The notes: a model not told the origin generated them from the sequence alone. A stretch of 18,533 nt of DNA from JBBSHE01 sp038253325 (GCA_038253325.1 JBBSHE010000051.1:1-18533); one strand, 5' to 3'; positions 6,950-14,249 are shown, counted from the first letter of the stretch. Translations and numbers: made by a program.

Positions 6950-6979
6950 TTGCCGGACTCGCCGCGACGGCGCTAGGTT
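6950..6979 (+). promoter_or_regulatory. Predicted promoter of mihF
   Basis: TTGCCG (6950-6955) and TAGGTT (6974-6979) are separated by 18 bp and give a likely start near 6986, leaving a leader of about 37 nt. Two CACGTG palindromes flank the promoter (6929-6934 and 6988-6993). The position between the surface-protein array and mihF means the mihF-gmk-rpoZ-coaBC group need not be transcribed from the array. Confidence 0.6.
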
Positions 6980-7022
6980 CGCATGAGCACGTGAGAACGC
7001 CCCGAGTGACAGGCTAGATGTC

Positions 7023-7346
7023 GTGGTGGTACCTGAGTTGTCGGCCGAGCAACGCAAAGCAGCACTCGAGAAGGCCGCCTACGTACGCAAGGAGCGGGCG
7101 GCGCTCAAGAACCGCCTGAAGCACTCGGGGGCATCTCTTTCGGATGTGCTGCGTGACGGAGCCGCCAACGACGCGATTGGCAAGATGAAGGTGCTCGACC
7201 TGCTCCAAGCGATGCCGGGGCTCGGAAAGGTGCGCGCGCGCAGCCTGATGAACCGAATCGGAATCTCGGAGTCTCGACGGGTGCGCGGTCTCGGAACCAA
7301 CCAGATCGCCGCGCTCGAGCGTGAGTTCGGTCCTCGGTCCTCGTAG
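7023..7346 (+). CDS. mihF: Actinobacterial integration host factor (mIHF)
   Basis: A 107-residue nucleoid-associated DNA-binding protein. Seen: MVVPELSAEQRKAALEKAA, the basic helix RKERAALKNRLKHSG, SLSDVLRDG, then the helix-two-turn-helix-like core GKMKVLDLLQAMPGLGKVRARSLMNRIGI and RRVRGLGTNQIAALEREFG. The order and spacing match mIHF of mycobacteria and streptomycetes (KMKV...LP..GK....M...I...RR.RGLG). The family bends DNA, compacts the nucleoid and supports phage integration. GTG 7023 is chosen because MVVPEL lines up with the mycobacterial MALPQL start; GTG 7026 is an alternative. It precedes gmk, its usual neighbour; in many actinobacteria pyrF is close upstream, but here the five-gene array lies between. 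Confidence 0.94.
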   Translation: MVVPELSAEQRKAALEKAAYVRKERAALKNRLKHSGASLSDVLRDGAANDAIGKMKVLDLLQAMPGLGKVRARSLMNRIGISESRRVRGLGTNQIAALEREFGPRSS

Positions 7347-7373
7347 CTCCGAACGACATCAGAGATCGAGGTC

Positions 7374-7985
7374 GTGTCCGCTGCTGATGGCGAGCATCCG
7401 GGTGGATCTCGGTTGACGGTGCTCGCTGGTCCGACCGCGGTCGGCAAGGGCGCGGTCTCGGCCGACATTCGCGAGCGGTATCCCGAGATCTGGATCTCCG
7501 TGTCGGTGACGACGCGGGGACCACGGCCGGGTGAGGTCCACGGACGGCACTACTGGTTCGTCGACGACGCGGCGTTCGACGCGATGATCGACGACGGTGA
7601 GTTGCTCGAGTGGGCCGTCGTCCACGGCACCGCCAGGTACGGCACTCCACGCCGCGCCGTCGCCGAGGCACTGGCTAACCACCGGCTCGCGCTGCTCGAG
7701 ATCGACCTCCAGGGTGCGCGGCAGGTCCGCGCTTCAATGCCGGACGCCTTGTTCGTGTTCCTCGCGCCACCGTCGTGGGACGAGCTCGTACACCGGCTCA
7801 CCAAACGCGGCACCGAGGACCAGGCCGACCAGCAGCGCCGGCTGGCGACCGCGGTCGAGGAGCTTGCGGCCGAGGCCGAGTTCGACGAGGTCATCGTGAA
7901 CGGTGAGATTCACCAGGCAGCCGACCAGTTGGTAAGGTTGATGCGCCGCTCGAACCCGCACGCGGCAACCACCCCCGATTCCTAG
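7374..7985 (+). CDS. gmk: Guanylate kinase
   Basis: A 203-residue kinase that converts GMP (or dGMP) and ATP to GDP and ADP. Seen: TVLAGPTAVGKGAVSADI is the P-loop, then SVSVTTRGPRPGEVHGRHYWFVDDAAF (GMP-binding), GELLEWAVVHGTARYGTPR, LLEIDLQGARQVR, FLAPPSWDEL and the lid RGTEDQADQQRRL. All family landmarks are present and in order. Odd: the P-loop lysine is followed by Gly-Ala, whereas related enzymes have Ser-Thr or Gly-Thr, so the usual hydroxyl residue is missing. GTG 7374 follows mihF by 27 nt and has GAGG very close upstream (7368-7371). The stop codon overlaps the ribosome binding site of rpoZ. Confidence 0.95.
   Translation: MSAADGEHPGGSRLTVLAGPTAVGKGAVSADIRERYPEIWISVSVTTRGPRPGEVHGRHYWFVDDAAFDAMIDDGELLEWAVVHGTARYGTPRRAVAEALANHRLALLEIDLQGARQVRASMPDALFVFLAPPSWDELVHRLTKRGTEDQADQQRRLATAVEELAAEAEFDEVIVNGEIHQAADQLVRLMRRSNPHAATTPDS
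7909..7938 (+). promoter_or_regulatory. Possible internal promoter for rpoZ inside gmk
   Basis: TTCACC (7909-7914) and TAAGGT (7933-7938) are 18 bp apart, within the last codons of gmk, and would start RNA near 7945, about 50 nt before rpoZ. The -10 is good for actinobacteria and the -35 is moderate. It would let rpoZ be made independently of gmk. Confidence 0.4.
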
Positions 7986-7996
7986 GGAGGTCCAGC

Positions 7997-8275
7997 GTGG
8001 CCGGCGTTCCGCCAGTTGCCGAGGGCATCACCAACCCGTCCATCGACTCGTTGCTCGAGAAGACGGACTCCAAGTACAAGCTGGTGCTCTACAGCGCCAA
8101 ACGCGCACGCCAGATCAACGCGTACTACTCGCAGCTCGGCGAAGGACTTCTCGAGTACGTCGGCCCGCTCGTGGACACCCACGTCCAGGAGAAGCCGCTT
8201 TCGATCGCGCTCCGGGAGATCAACGAGGACTTGCTGACCTGCGAGGACATCGAGCCCACCGAGAGCGCCGAGTAA
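7997..8275 (+). CDS. rpoZ: RNA polymerase omega subunit
   Basis: A 92-residue omega subunit, which helps RNA polymerase beta-prime fold and assemble. Seen: GITNPSIDSLLEKTDSKYKLVLYSAKRARQINAYYSQL, the canonical omega core (TNP..D.LL....SKY.LV...AKRARQI..YY), then GLLEYVGPLVDT and the actinobacterial KPLSIALREINEDLL tail. GTG 7997 has the best ribosome binding site of the region, GGGAGG (7985-7990), overlapping the gmk stop with 6 nt spacing. It is followed after 13 nt by coaBC. Confidence 0.96.
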   Translation: MAGVPPVAEGITNPSIDSLLEKTDSKYKLVLYSAKRARQINAYYSQLGEGLLEYVGPLVDTHVQEKPLSIALREINEDLLTCEDIEPTESAE

Positions 8276-8288
8276 CCCCGGTCCGCCG

Positions 8289-9611
8289 ATGGCCGACGCT
8301 CCCGCGCCGCAGAGCCGCCCGCGCATCCTGGTCGGTGTGAGCGGCGGCATCGCGGCCTACAAGGCCTGCGAGCTGGTCCGCCGGTTCACGGAGGCGGGGT
8401 ACGCCGTCCGGGTCATCCCGACCGCAGCTGCCCTCCGGTTCGTCGGCACGGCCACCTGGGAGGCCCTCAGCGGTGAACCGGTCACGTCGTCCGTCTTCGA
8501 CGGGGTGGACGAGGTGGCCCACGTCCGGCTCGGGAAGTCGGCTGACCTCGCGGTCGTCGCGCCGGCGACGGCCGACCTGATGGCCCGGGCTGCCGGCGGG
8601 TTCGCCGACGACCTACTGACGGCGACCCTCCTGACCGCTCGGTGCCCCGTTGTCTTCGCACCGGCGATGCACACCGAGATGTGGGAGCACCCGGCCACCC
8701 AGGCCAACGTCGCGACGCTACGGTCGCATGGTGCGCTCGTCCTCGAGCCGGCGGCCGGACGACTCACCGGGGCCGACTCCGGACCGGGGCGGATGCCGGA
8801 GGCCGCCGAGATCTTCGACACCGCCATCGGGTTTCTCGCCCGGTCGGCCACGGACGCGCCGTCGGACCTGGTCGGTCGCAGCGTCGTGATCTCGGCAGGG
8901 GGGACCCGCGAGTTCCTCGACCCGGTCCGGTTTCTCGGCAACCGTTCCTCTGGGATGCAGGGGTATGCGGTCGCGAAGGCGGCCGTCGCGCGGGGCGCCG
9001 AGGTGACCGTGGTGGCCGCGAACGTGACGTTGCCCGACCCGGCCGGCGCGAAGGTCGTACGGGTGACATCGACACAGGAGCTGCTGGACGCGGTGGCGGC
9101 TGCCGCGGCTGGTGCCGACGCGGTGGTGATGGCGGCAGCGCCGGCGGACTTCCGGCCGGCATCGACGGCAGTTACCAAGATCAAGAAGGACCCGGATCGT
9201 TCGGTGTGCACGGTGGACCTGGTCGAGAACCCGGACATCCTGGCGGGCCTCGTTCGTCGCCGCGACCAGGAGGGGACGACCGGGCAGGTCCTGGTCGGGT
9301 TCGCGGCCGAGACCGGTGACGATGCCGCCGACGTCCTCGGCCATGCCCGCCGCAAGCTCGCTACGAAGGGCTGTGATCTGCTCGTGGTCAACGACGTCAG
9401 CGCAGGTGGGGTGTTTGGCGCGCCGACCAACCGGGTCACGATCCTGCGGTCCGACGGGAGCTCGCTCGACGTGCCGGCCGGCCCCAAGATCGTCATCGCC
9501 CACGCCCTTTGGGACGAGGTCCGTGCGCTCTGGCCGGACGACTTGTCGGCACGTGGTGGGGCTATCACCCCACCAGCCGCCGACAAGTCGGATCTTGGGC
9601 TGCCAACGTGA
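8289..9611 (+). CDS. coaBC: Bifunctional phosphopantothenoylcysteine decarboxylase / phosphopantothenate-cysteine ligase
   Basis: 440 residues, two fused enzymes of coenzyme A synthesis. Seen: the N-terminal flavoprotein decarboxylase (CoaC) has ILVGVSGGIAAYKA, the active-site His78 in AHVRLGKSAD, and the substrate clamp PAMHTEMW (125-132; His replaces the Asn of the E. coli motif, as in related actinobacteria). From about residue 197 the ligase (CoaB) has VISAGGTREFLDPVRFLGNRSSG, MAAAPADFRP, the catalytic KIKK (297-300), NPDIL and VGFAAET. The last ~20 residues (after ALWPDD) do not resemble the family end. They are encoded by a 52-bp palindromic element (9539-9590), so the protein tail was probably rewritten by that element. 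Start ATG 8289; upstream ribosome binding site weak. Confidence 0.95.
   Translation: MADAPAPQSRPRILVGVSGGIAAYKACELVRRFTEAGYAVRVIPTAAALRFVGTATWEALSGEPVTSSVFDGVDEVAHVRLGKSADLAVVAPATADLMARAAGGFADDLLTATLLTARCPVVFAPAMHTEMWEHPATQANVATLRSHGALVLEPAAGRLTGADSGPGRMPEAAEIFDTAIGFLARSATDAPSDLVGRSVVISAGGTREFLDPVRFLGNRSSGMQGYAVAKAAVARGAEVTVVAANVTLPDPAGAKVVRVTSTQELLDAVAAAAAGADAVVMAAAPADFRPASTAVTKIKKDPDRSVCTVDLVENPDILAGLVRRRDQEGTTGQVLVGFAAETGDDAADVLGHARRKLATKGCDLLVVNDVSAGGVFGAPTNRVTILRSDGSSLDVPAGPKIVIAHALWDEVRALWPDDLSARGGAITPPAADKSDLGLPT
9539..9590. repeat. 52-bp palindromic element, copy 1, in the 3' end of coaBC
   Basis: Outer stem of 12 perfect bp (9539-9550 with 9579-9590, CGACTTGTCGGC / GCCGACAAGTCG). 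Then a 3x3 internal loop, an inner stem of 8 bp (9554-9561 with 9568-9575, TGGTGGGG / CCCCACCA) and the loop CTATCA. A second copy of equal length lies at 18247-18298 with the same ends and the same CTATC in the loop. There is no U-tract. It could also act as a transcription terminator near the coaBC stop. Confidence 0.7.
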
Positions 9612-9664
9612 TGCTGGAAGACGATCCAGCGGAGCGGGGCACAGGCAACGGCGTTCCCTGCCGG

Positions 9665-9670
9665 TAGAGT
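9665..9670 (+). promoter_or_regulatory. Possible -10 box TAGAGT of metK
   Basis: TAGAGT matches TANNNT and lies 53 nt after the coaBC stop. A start near 9676 would give a leader of about 100 nt that includes the three tandem repeats. No good -35 is visible 16-19 bp upstream, so the call is tentative. Confidence 0.35.
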
Positions 9671-9699
9671 GAGGCGGTCCCACGACCGGCCGCTCGCGG

Positions 9700-9768
9700 C
9701 GTACGACTCACCGCCACGAAGTCGTACGACCCACCGCCACGAAGGCGTACGACCCACCGCCACGAAGG
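9700..9768 (+). repeat. Three tandem 23-bp repeats in the metK leader
   Basis: Units 9700-9722, 9723-9745 and 9746-9768 begin CGTACGAC and end CACGAAG(G/T). Units 2 and 3 are identical; unit 1 differs at two positions. The last unit runs directly into the metK ribosome binding site (AAGGAG, 9765-9770), so each unit carries an AAGG/AAGT decoy of that site. The stretch has no stop in the metK frame but does not look like coding sequence. Confidence 0.9.
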
Positions 9769-9776
9769 AGTTTGCG

Positions 9777-10970
9777 TTGACAGCCCGACTGTTCACCTCG
9801 GAGTCCGTGACCGAGGGTCACCCGGACAAGATCTCAGACCAGATCAGTGATTCGGTGCTCGACGCGCTCCTCGCTGACGACCCCGCCAGCCGGGTCGCCG
9901 TCGAGACCCTCGTCACGACTGGCCTGGTGGTCGTTGCGGGCGAGGTGTCGACGAAGGCGTACGCGCCGATCGCCAAGATTGTGCGAGACCGAATTCTCGC
10001 CATCGGCTACAACTCTTCCAGCAAGGGCTTCGACGGAGCGTCCTGCGGTGTGCTGGTCGCGATCGGCTCACAATCCGTGGACATCGCCCAGGGTGTCGAC
10101 GACGCCTACGAGGAGCGAGCCGAATCTTCGGACGACCCCCTGGATCGCCAGGGGGCCGGAGACCAGGGCCTGATGTTTGGCTATGCCTGTGAGGACACAC
10201 CGGAACTGATGCCGTTGCCGATCATGATTGCGCACCGGCTGGCCGAACAGCTGACGGCGGTCCGCAAGAACCTAACCGTCCCGTACCTGCGCCCGGACGG
10301 AAAGACCCAGGTCACCATCGAGTACGACGGTGACCGCCCCGTGCGCGTCGACACGGTCGTGGTGTCGAGCCAGCATGCGAAGGACGTGGACCTCGACGCG
10401 CTGCTCGCGCCGGACGTCAAGAAGCACGTGGCCGACGAGGTGCTCGCGACATTCGATATCGACTCGGCCGGCTATCGGCTCCTGGTCAACCCGACGGGCC
10501 GCTTCGAGATCGGTGGTCCGATGGGCGACGCCGGCCTGACCGGGCGCAAGATCATCATCGACACCTACGGCGGCATGGCTCGCCACGGAGGTGGAGCGTT
10601 CAGCGGCAAGGACCCCTCGAAGGTCGACCGCTCCGGCGCCTACGCCATGCGGTGGGTCGCCAAGAACGTCGTGGCGTCCGGGCTCGCTCGGCGATGCGAG
10701 GTCCAGGTCGCGTACGCGATCGGCAAGGCGCATCCGGTCGGGCTGTACGTCGACACGTTTGGAACGGAGTCGTTCCCCGTTGACCGGATCCAGGCGGCAG
10801 TCGAGTCGGTGTTCGACCTCCGCCCGGCGGCCATCATCTGCGACCTCGACCTACTGCGGCCGATTTATGCCAAGACCGCCGCGTACGGTCACTTCGGCCG
10901 GACCGACCCGGACTTCACCTGGGAGGCCACGAACCGCGTCGATGAGCTTCGGGCCGCGATCACCGGCTGA
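9777..10970 (+). CDS. metK: S-adenosylmethionine synthetase (methionine adenosyltransferase)
   Basis: A 397-residue cytosolic enzyme that makes S-adenosylmethionine from methionine and ATP. Seen: LFTSESVTEGHPDKISDQISDSVLDALL, the ATP/Met motif GAGDQGLMFGYA (residues 126-137), and the P-loop-like GGGAFSGKDPSKVDRSGAYAMR beginning at G271. Length is typical. The TTG at 9777 is chosen: AAGGAG (9765-9770) sits 6 nt upstream and MTARLFTSESVTEGHPDK is the family N-terminus. The frame is open further 5' to 9669, but that extension is the tandem-repeat leader. Product SAM is the methyl donor for RsmB further along. The stop is followed by a near-exact repeat of its own last bases (ATCACCGGCTGACCG at 10959-10973 and 10978-10992). 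Confidence 0.97.
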   Translation: MTARLFTSESVTEGHPDKISDQISDSVLDALLADDPASRVAVETLVTTGLVVVAGEVSTKAYAPIAKIVRDRILAIGYNSSSKGFDGASCGVLVAIGSQSVDIAQGVDDAYEERAESSDDPLDRQGAGDQGLMFGYACEDTPELMPLPIMIAHRLAEQLTAVRKNLTVPYLRPDGKTQVTIEYDGDRPVRVDTVVVSSQHAKDVDLDALLAPDVKKHVADEVLATFDIDSAGYRLLVNPTGRFEIGGPMGDAGLTGRKIIIDTYGGMARHGGGAFSGKDPSKVDRSGAYAMRWVAKNVVASGLARRCEVQVAYAIGKAHPVGLYVDTFGTESFPVDRIQAAVESVFDLRPAAIICDLDLLRPIYAKTAAYGHFGRTDPDFTWEATNRVDELRAAITG

Positions 10971-11035
10971 CCGACCCATCACCGGCTGACCGCATCGGGC
11001 CGGTCCCCGCTGATCGCGCCGGACCCAGCTGATTG
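10959..11035 (+). repeat. Short repeats after the metK stop
   Basis: ATCACCGGCTGACCG occurs at 10959-10973 (covering the last metK codons) and again at 10978-10992. Degenerate copies of the CTGACCG end follow at 11010-11016 (CTGATCG) and 11029-11035 (CTGATTG), spaced 19, 24 and 19 bp. This looks like local duplication of the gene end. The 91-nt metK-priA gap holds nothing else clear. Confidence 0.6.
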
Positions 11036-11109
11036 CGTATCCCGCGGGATGGCGGGGTGCTGTGGACGACTCCCGCCGCTCGTCGGCGCACGCTGGAAGA
11101 CTGGCTCTT

Positions 11110-13122
11110 GTGAACGACGTCGCCGAGCAGCTGGCGCTGGCGCGCGCGGCCGTACGCCCGACCAACGCGCCGGCCGCCACCGACGAGGCGCGCGAGCACC
11201 CCGTCGCATCCGTGCTGCTCGGCGTCGGACTGCCCCACCTCGACCGGCCGTTCGACTATCTGGTCCCGGCCCGGCACGACCAGGGCGCGGTGCCGGGGAG
11301 CCGGGTGAAGGTCCGGTTCGCCGGGCGCGACGTGGACGGCTTCGTCCTGGAGCGAGTCGACCGCAGCGAGCACGAGGGCCCGCTCACGCCGATCAAGCGC
11401 TCGGTGTCTGCCGAGCCCGTCCTCACGCCCGAGGTGGCCGGTGTCGTCCGAGCCGTTGCCGACCGTTACGCGGGCACGGCGGCCGATGTCGTACGGCTCG
11501 CCGTTCCGCCGCGACACGCCAGGGTCGAAGCGGCCGCGCGGCCCGCGCCGGTCGAGACCCGGGCGGGAGTCCACGTATCCGCGGACAGCTGGTCACGGAT
11601 GCGTGGTGGTGAGGCCTTCCTGCGCCGGCTTCGCGCCGGAGACCATCCTCGTGCGGCGTGGTGCCCCCTCGGCACGGATGACTGGGCGGCGACGATGGCG
11701 GTCGCGGCGGTGGCGACGGTCGAGTCCGGCCGCGGCGCCTTGCTGCTCGCCCCGGACCGCCGAGACGTGGACCGCCTGTCAGCCGCCGTTGGTGACGCCC
11801 TCGGACCCGGTCGACACGTCGTCCTCACCGCGGACCTCGGGCCGGCTGCGCGTTACCGCGCGTTCCTCGCCTGTCTTCGGGGCGACGTCCCCGTGGTCGT
11901 CGGGACCCGAGCCGCCGCCTTCGCGCCGGTGCAATCCCTCGGGCTGGTAGCGATGTGGGACGACGGTGACGACCTGTACGCCGAGCAGCGGGCACCTTAC
12001 CCACACGCTCGGGAGGTGCTTCGGATCCGGGCCCAGCTCCAGCGGACCGCGCTCGCGTTCGGCGGGTACGCCAGGTCGGTTGAGACGGCGGCGCTCGTCG
12101 CTTCCGGATGGGTCCACCCGGTGTCCCCGGCGCGCGACTCGCAGCGCGCGGCGGCGCCGCGTACCCACGTGACCGGTGAGTCCGAGCATGACCTCGAGCA
12201 CGACCCGGCGGCGCGGACCGCACGAGTGCCGCGGCGGGTGTTCGAGGTCGTACGGTCCGCGCTGGCCGACGGCCCAGTACTCGTTCACACCCCGCGGCAG
12301 GGTTACCTGCCGGCCATCGTGTGCGCCGACTGCGGACAACGCGCACGGTGCCCAACCTGCCAGGGGCCACTCGCTCGGCGGGGGCAAGGACACGCACCGG
12401 AGTGTCGGTGGTGTGGAAGTGAGGCACGGTCTTGGGGGTGTCCGAACTGTCAGGGCAGCCGGATCAACGCGCCGGTCGTCGGCGCCGGCCGAACCACGGA
12501 GGAATGGGGTCGCAGCTTTCCGTCGACGACGGTGATCTCGTCGACGGGCGAACACGTCGTCGACCGAGTCGGGCCCGCGCCCGCGATCGTCATCGCCACT
12601 CCGGGAGCTGAACCGTTCGCCGACGGCGGCTACGCCGCCGCGGTGCTTCTCGACACCTGGCTGACGCTGTCCCGGCCCTCTCTGCGGGCGGGTGAGGAGG
12701 CGCTACGCCGCTGGTTCAACATTGCTGCACTCGTTCGGCCCAAGGAACGCAACGGCCGGATGATCGCCGTCGGCGACGCGGCCTCGACGGTGCTGCAGGG
12801 GCTGGTCCGGGCGGACCCTCTCGGTGTGGCCGAGCGCGAGCTCGCAGACCGGCAGCAGGCACACCTCCCGCCGGCGGACCTGGCCGCGACCCTCACCGCG
12901 ACGTCGGCCACGCTGGACGAGGCACTCGGTCAGCTTCGGCTTCCGGACCACGCACGGGTGTTGGGTCCGGTCCCGGTCGGTGACGACGACGTCCGACTCG
13001 TCGTCTCGCTGCCGAACCGTGAGGGGCCGCTGCTGACGCGCCGCCTGAAGGACTTGCAGGCTTTGCGCAGCGCGAAGAAGCTGCCGCCCGTGCGGATCCA
13101 CGTCGACCCACCGGACCTTTGA
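11110..13122 (+). CDS. priA: Primosomal protein N' (PriA), helicase-degenerate actinobacterial form
   Basis: About 670 residues; PriA recognises stalled forks and reloads the replisome. Seen: the N-terminal 3'-DNA-binding domain (VASVLLGVGLPHLDRPFDYLVPARH, PGSRVKVRFAGRDVDGFVLER), a RecA-like region, and eight zinc-binding Cys in four CxxC pairs (CADC, CPTC, CRWC, CPNC). The C-terminal domain ends KKLPPVRIHVDPPDL. Odd but typical of actinobacteria: Walker A (GxxGxGKT) is replaced by CPLGTDDWA with no Lys, and the DEEH box reads WDDGDDLYAEQR. It should not be an active helicase and may act as a structural loader. GTG 11110 is preferred (GGAAGA 9 nt upstream; NDVAEQLALARAAVR lines up with streptomycete N-termini); GTG 11062 would add 16 residues. 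Confidence 0.9.
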   Translation: MNDVAEQLALARAAVRPTNAPAATDEAREHPVASVLLGVGLPHLDRPFDYLVPARHDQGAVPGSRVKVRFAGRDVDGFVLERVDRSEHEGPLTPIKRSVSAEPVLTPEVAGVVRAVADRYAGTAADVVRLAVPPRHARVEAAARPAPVETRAGVHVSADSWSRMRGGEAFLRRLRAGDHPRAAWCPLGTDDWAATMAVAAVATVESGRGALLLAPDRRDVDRLSAAVGDALGPGRHVVLTADLGPAARYRAFLACLRGDVPVVVGTRAAAFAPVQSLGLVAMWDDGDDLYAEQRAPYPHAREVLRIRAQLQRTALAFGGYARSVETAALVASGWVHPVSPARDSQRAAAPRTHVTGESEHDLEHDPAARTARVPRRVFEVVRSALADGPVLVHTPRQGYLPAIVCADCGQRARCPTCQGPLARRGQGHAPECRWCGSEARSWGCPNCQGSRINAPVVGAGRTTEEWGRSFPSTTVISSTGEHVVDRVGPAPAIVIATPGAEPFADGGYAAAVLLDTWLTLSRPSLRAGEEALRRWFNIAALVRPKERNGRMIAVGDAASTVLQGLVRADPLGVAERELADRQQAHLPPADLAATLTATSATLDEALGQLRLPDHARVLGPVPVGDDDVRLVVSLPNREGPLLTRRLKDLQALRSAKKLPPVRIHVDPPDL

Positions 13123-13145
13123 TACCGGGCCGGTCCGCTGATTCC

Positions 13146-13172
13146 CGGTCCGCTTCTCGAGCTGCCGGACCG
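13146..13172. terminator. Hairpin between convergent priA and trpS
   Basis: CGGTCCG (13146-13152) pairs with CGGACCG (13166-13172) around a 13-nt loop, in the 53-nt gap between the priA stop and the trpS stop on the other strand. It could serve both directions. No U-tract on either strand, so the evidence is position plus symmetry. Confidence 0.4.
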
Positions 13173-13175
13173 ACG

Positions 13176-14198
13176 TCAGGAGGCGAGGCCGATCGCACGC
13201 TGGGCGCGAGCGAGCACCGGCGCTGACACCCGCCGGGCCTTGAGTGCCCCCTCGGCGAGGATGTCGGTCAACAAGCTGGGCTGCGCCATCAGCTCCCGGT
13301 GCCGTCGACGGATGGGCTCGAGCTCCGCGGTCACCGCTTCGACGCAGGTCCGCTTGAGGTCGGCGTACGACGTGAAGGTTGCCGCCAGGTCTTGTGGGTC
13401 TCGATCGGAGACAGCGGCGACGAGGTCGAGCAGATTCGAGACGCCGGGCTTGGCGGCCCGGTCGTACCTCACCTCGCCGTCCGAGTCCGTGACCGCACGG
13501 GTGATCTTGCGCGCGATCGTCGCCGGATCGTCGAGCATCCGGATGACACCAGTCGCCGACGGTGGGTCGGACTTGCTCATCTTGCGGCCGGGGTCATCTA
13601 GGTCCAGCACCCTGGACGCTAGCGCGGCACTGGCCAGCTCCGGCACGACGAAGGTGTCGCCGTACCGTCGGTTGAACCGGATCGCGATGTCACGCGCGAA
13701 CTCCACATGCTGGTCCTGGTCCCCGCCGACGGGCACGCGCTCGGTGTCGTACAGGAGGATGTCGGCGGCCATCAGGCATGGGTACGTGAAGAGGCTGGCC
13801 CGGGTCCTCGGCCGGGCGCCCTTCGCCTTGAACTGGATCATCCGCCCGAGTTCGCCGACGTAAGCGGTGGACTCGATCAGGTAGCTCAGCTCCGTATGGG
13901 CGGAAACGTCCGACTGCACGAACACGGTCGCGTAGTCCGGGTCGACGCCGGCCGAGACGAACAACGCCGCCGTCTCGACCGTGAGGTCACGGACCACCTG
14001 CGGATCGTGATCGGTCGTGAGCGCGTGCAGATTCGCGACGAAGAAGTACGCGTCGCTGTCTTTGCCGACGCGCGCAAACCGGCGAAGTGCGCCGAGGTGG
14101 TTGCCGAGGGTCAGCGAGCCGCTGGGCGTGATTCCGGACAGGACCCGGGTGCTGGCCTGAGTTGCGGGAGTTGCCTGAGCCTGGGGGTTCGCCGTCAT
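13176..14198 (-). CDS. trpS: Tryptophanyl-tRNA synthetase
   Basis: A 340-residue class I aminoacyl-tRNA synthetase that charges tRNA-Trp. Seen: SGITPSGSLTLGNHLGAL (residues 21-38) holds the HIGH-type motif TLGN, then FFVANLHALTTDHDP, MIQFKAK, TYPCLMAADILLYDTERVPVGGDQDQHVE, and KMSKS at 206-210. The C-terminal part contains AVTDSDGEVRYD and KPGVSNLL. The ATG at 14198 has GAGGAG (14204-14209) 5 nt upstream. The gene is on the opposite strand to its neighbours, between priA and def. Regulation is visible upstream: a Trp-Trp leader peptide and an attenuator. The LTLGN stretch and the Thr24 at the usual Gln position recall the auxiliary, indolmycin-resistant type of Streptomyces (from memory, needs alignment), but His44 in NLHALT is retained. 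Whether a second trpS exists in the genome is unknown. Confidence 0.96.
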   Translation of the reverse strand: MTANPQAQATPATQASTRVLSGITPSGSLTLGNHLGALRRFARVGKDSDAYFFVANLHALTTDHDPQVVRDLTVETAALFVSAGVDPDYATVFVQSDVSAHTELSYLIESTAYVGELGRMIQFKAKGARPRTRASLFTYPCLMAADILLYDTERVPVGGDQDQHVEFARDIAIRFNRRYGDTFVVPELASAALASRVLDLDDPGRKMSKSDPPSATGVIRMLDDPATIARKITRAVTDSDGEVRYDRAAKPGVSNLLDLVAAVSDRDPQDLAATFTSYADLKRTCVEAVTAELEPIRRRHRELMAQPSLLTDILAEGALKARRVSAPVLARAQRAIGLAS

Positions 14199-14249
14199 CG
14201 TGTCTCCTCACGAGGTGGCCGCCGGGGCGTACGACCTGACAGCGCAAGC

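Noticed and set aside
9612..9776. SAM riboswitch in the metK leader
   Set aside because: No conserved SAM-aptamer core or pseudoknot could be recognised; the leader is dominated by three simple tandem repeats.
8357..9796. Open frame of 479 codons on the minus strand
   Set aside because: It lies opposite coaBC, whose motifs are complete; the minus translation is Ser/Arg/Thr-rich with no family motif, a typical high-GC shadow.
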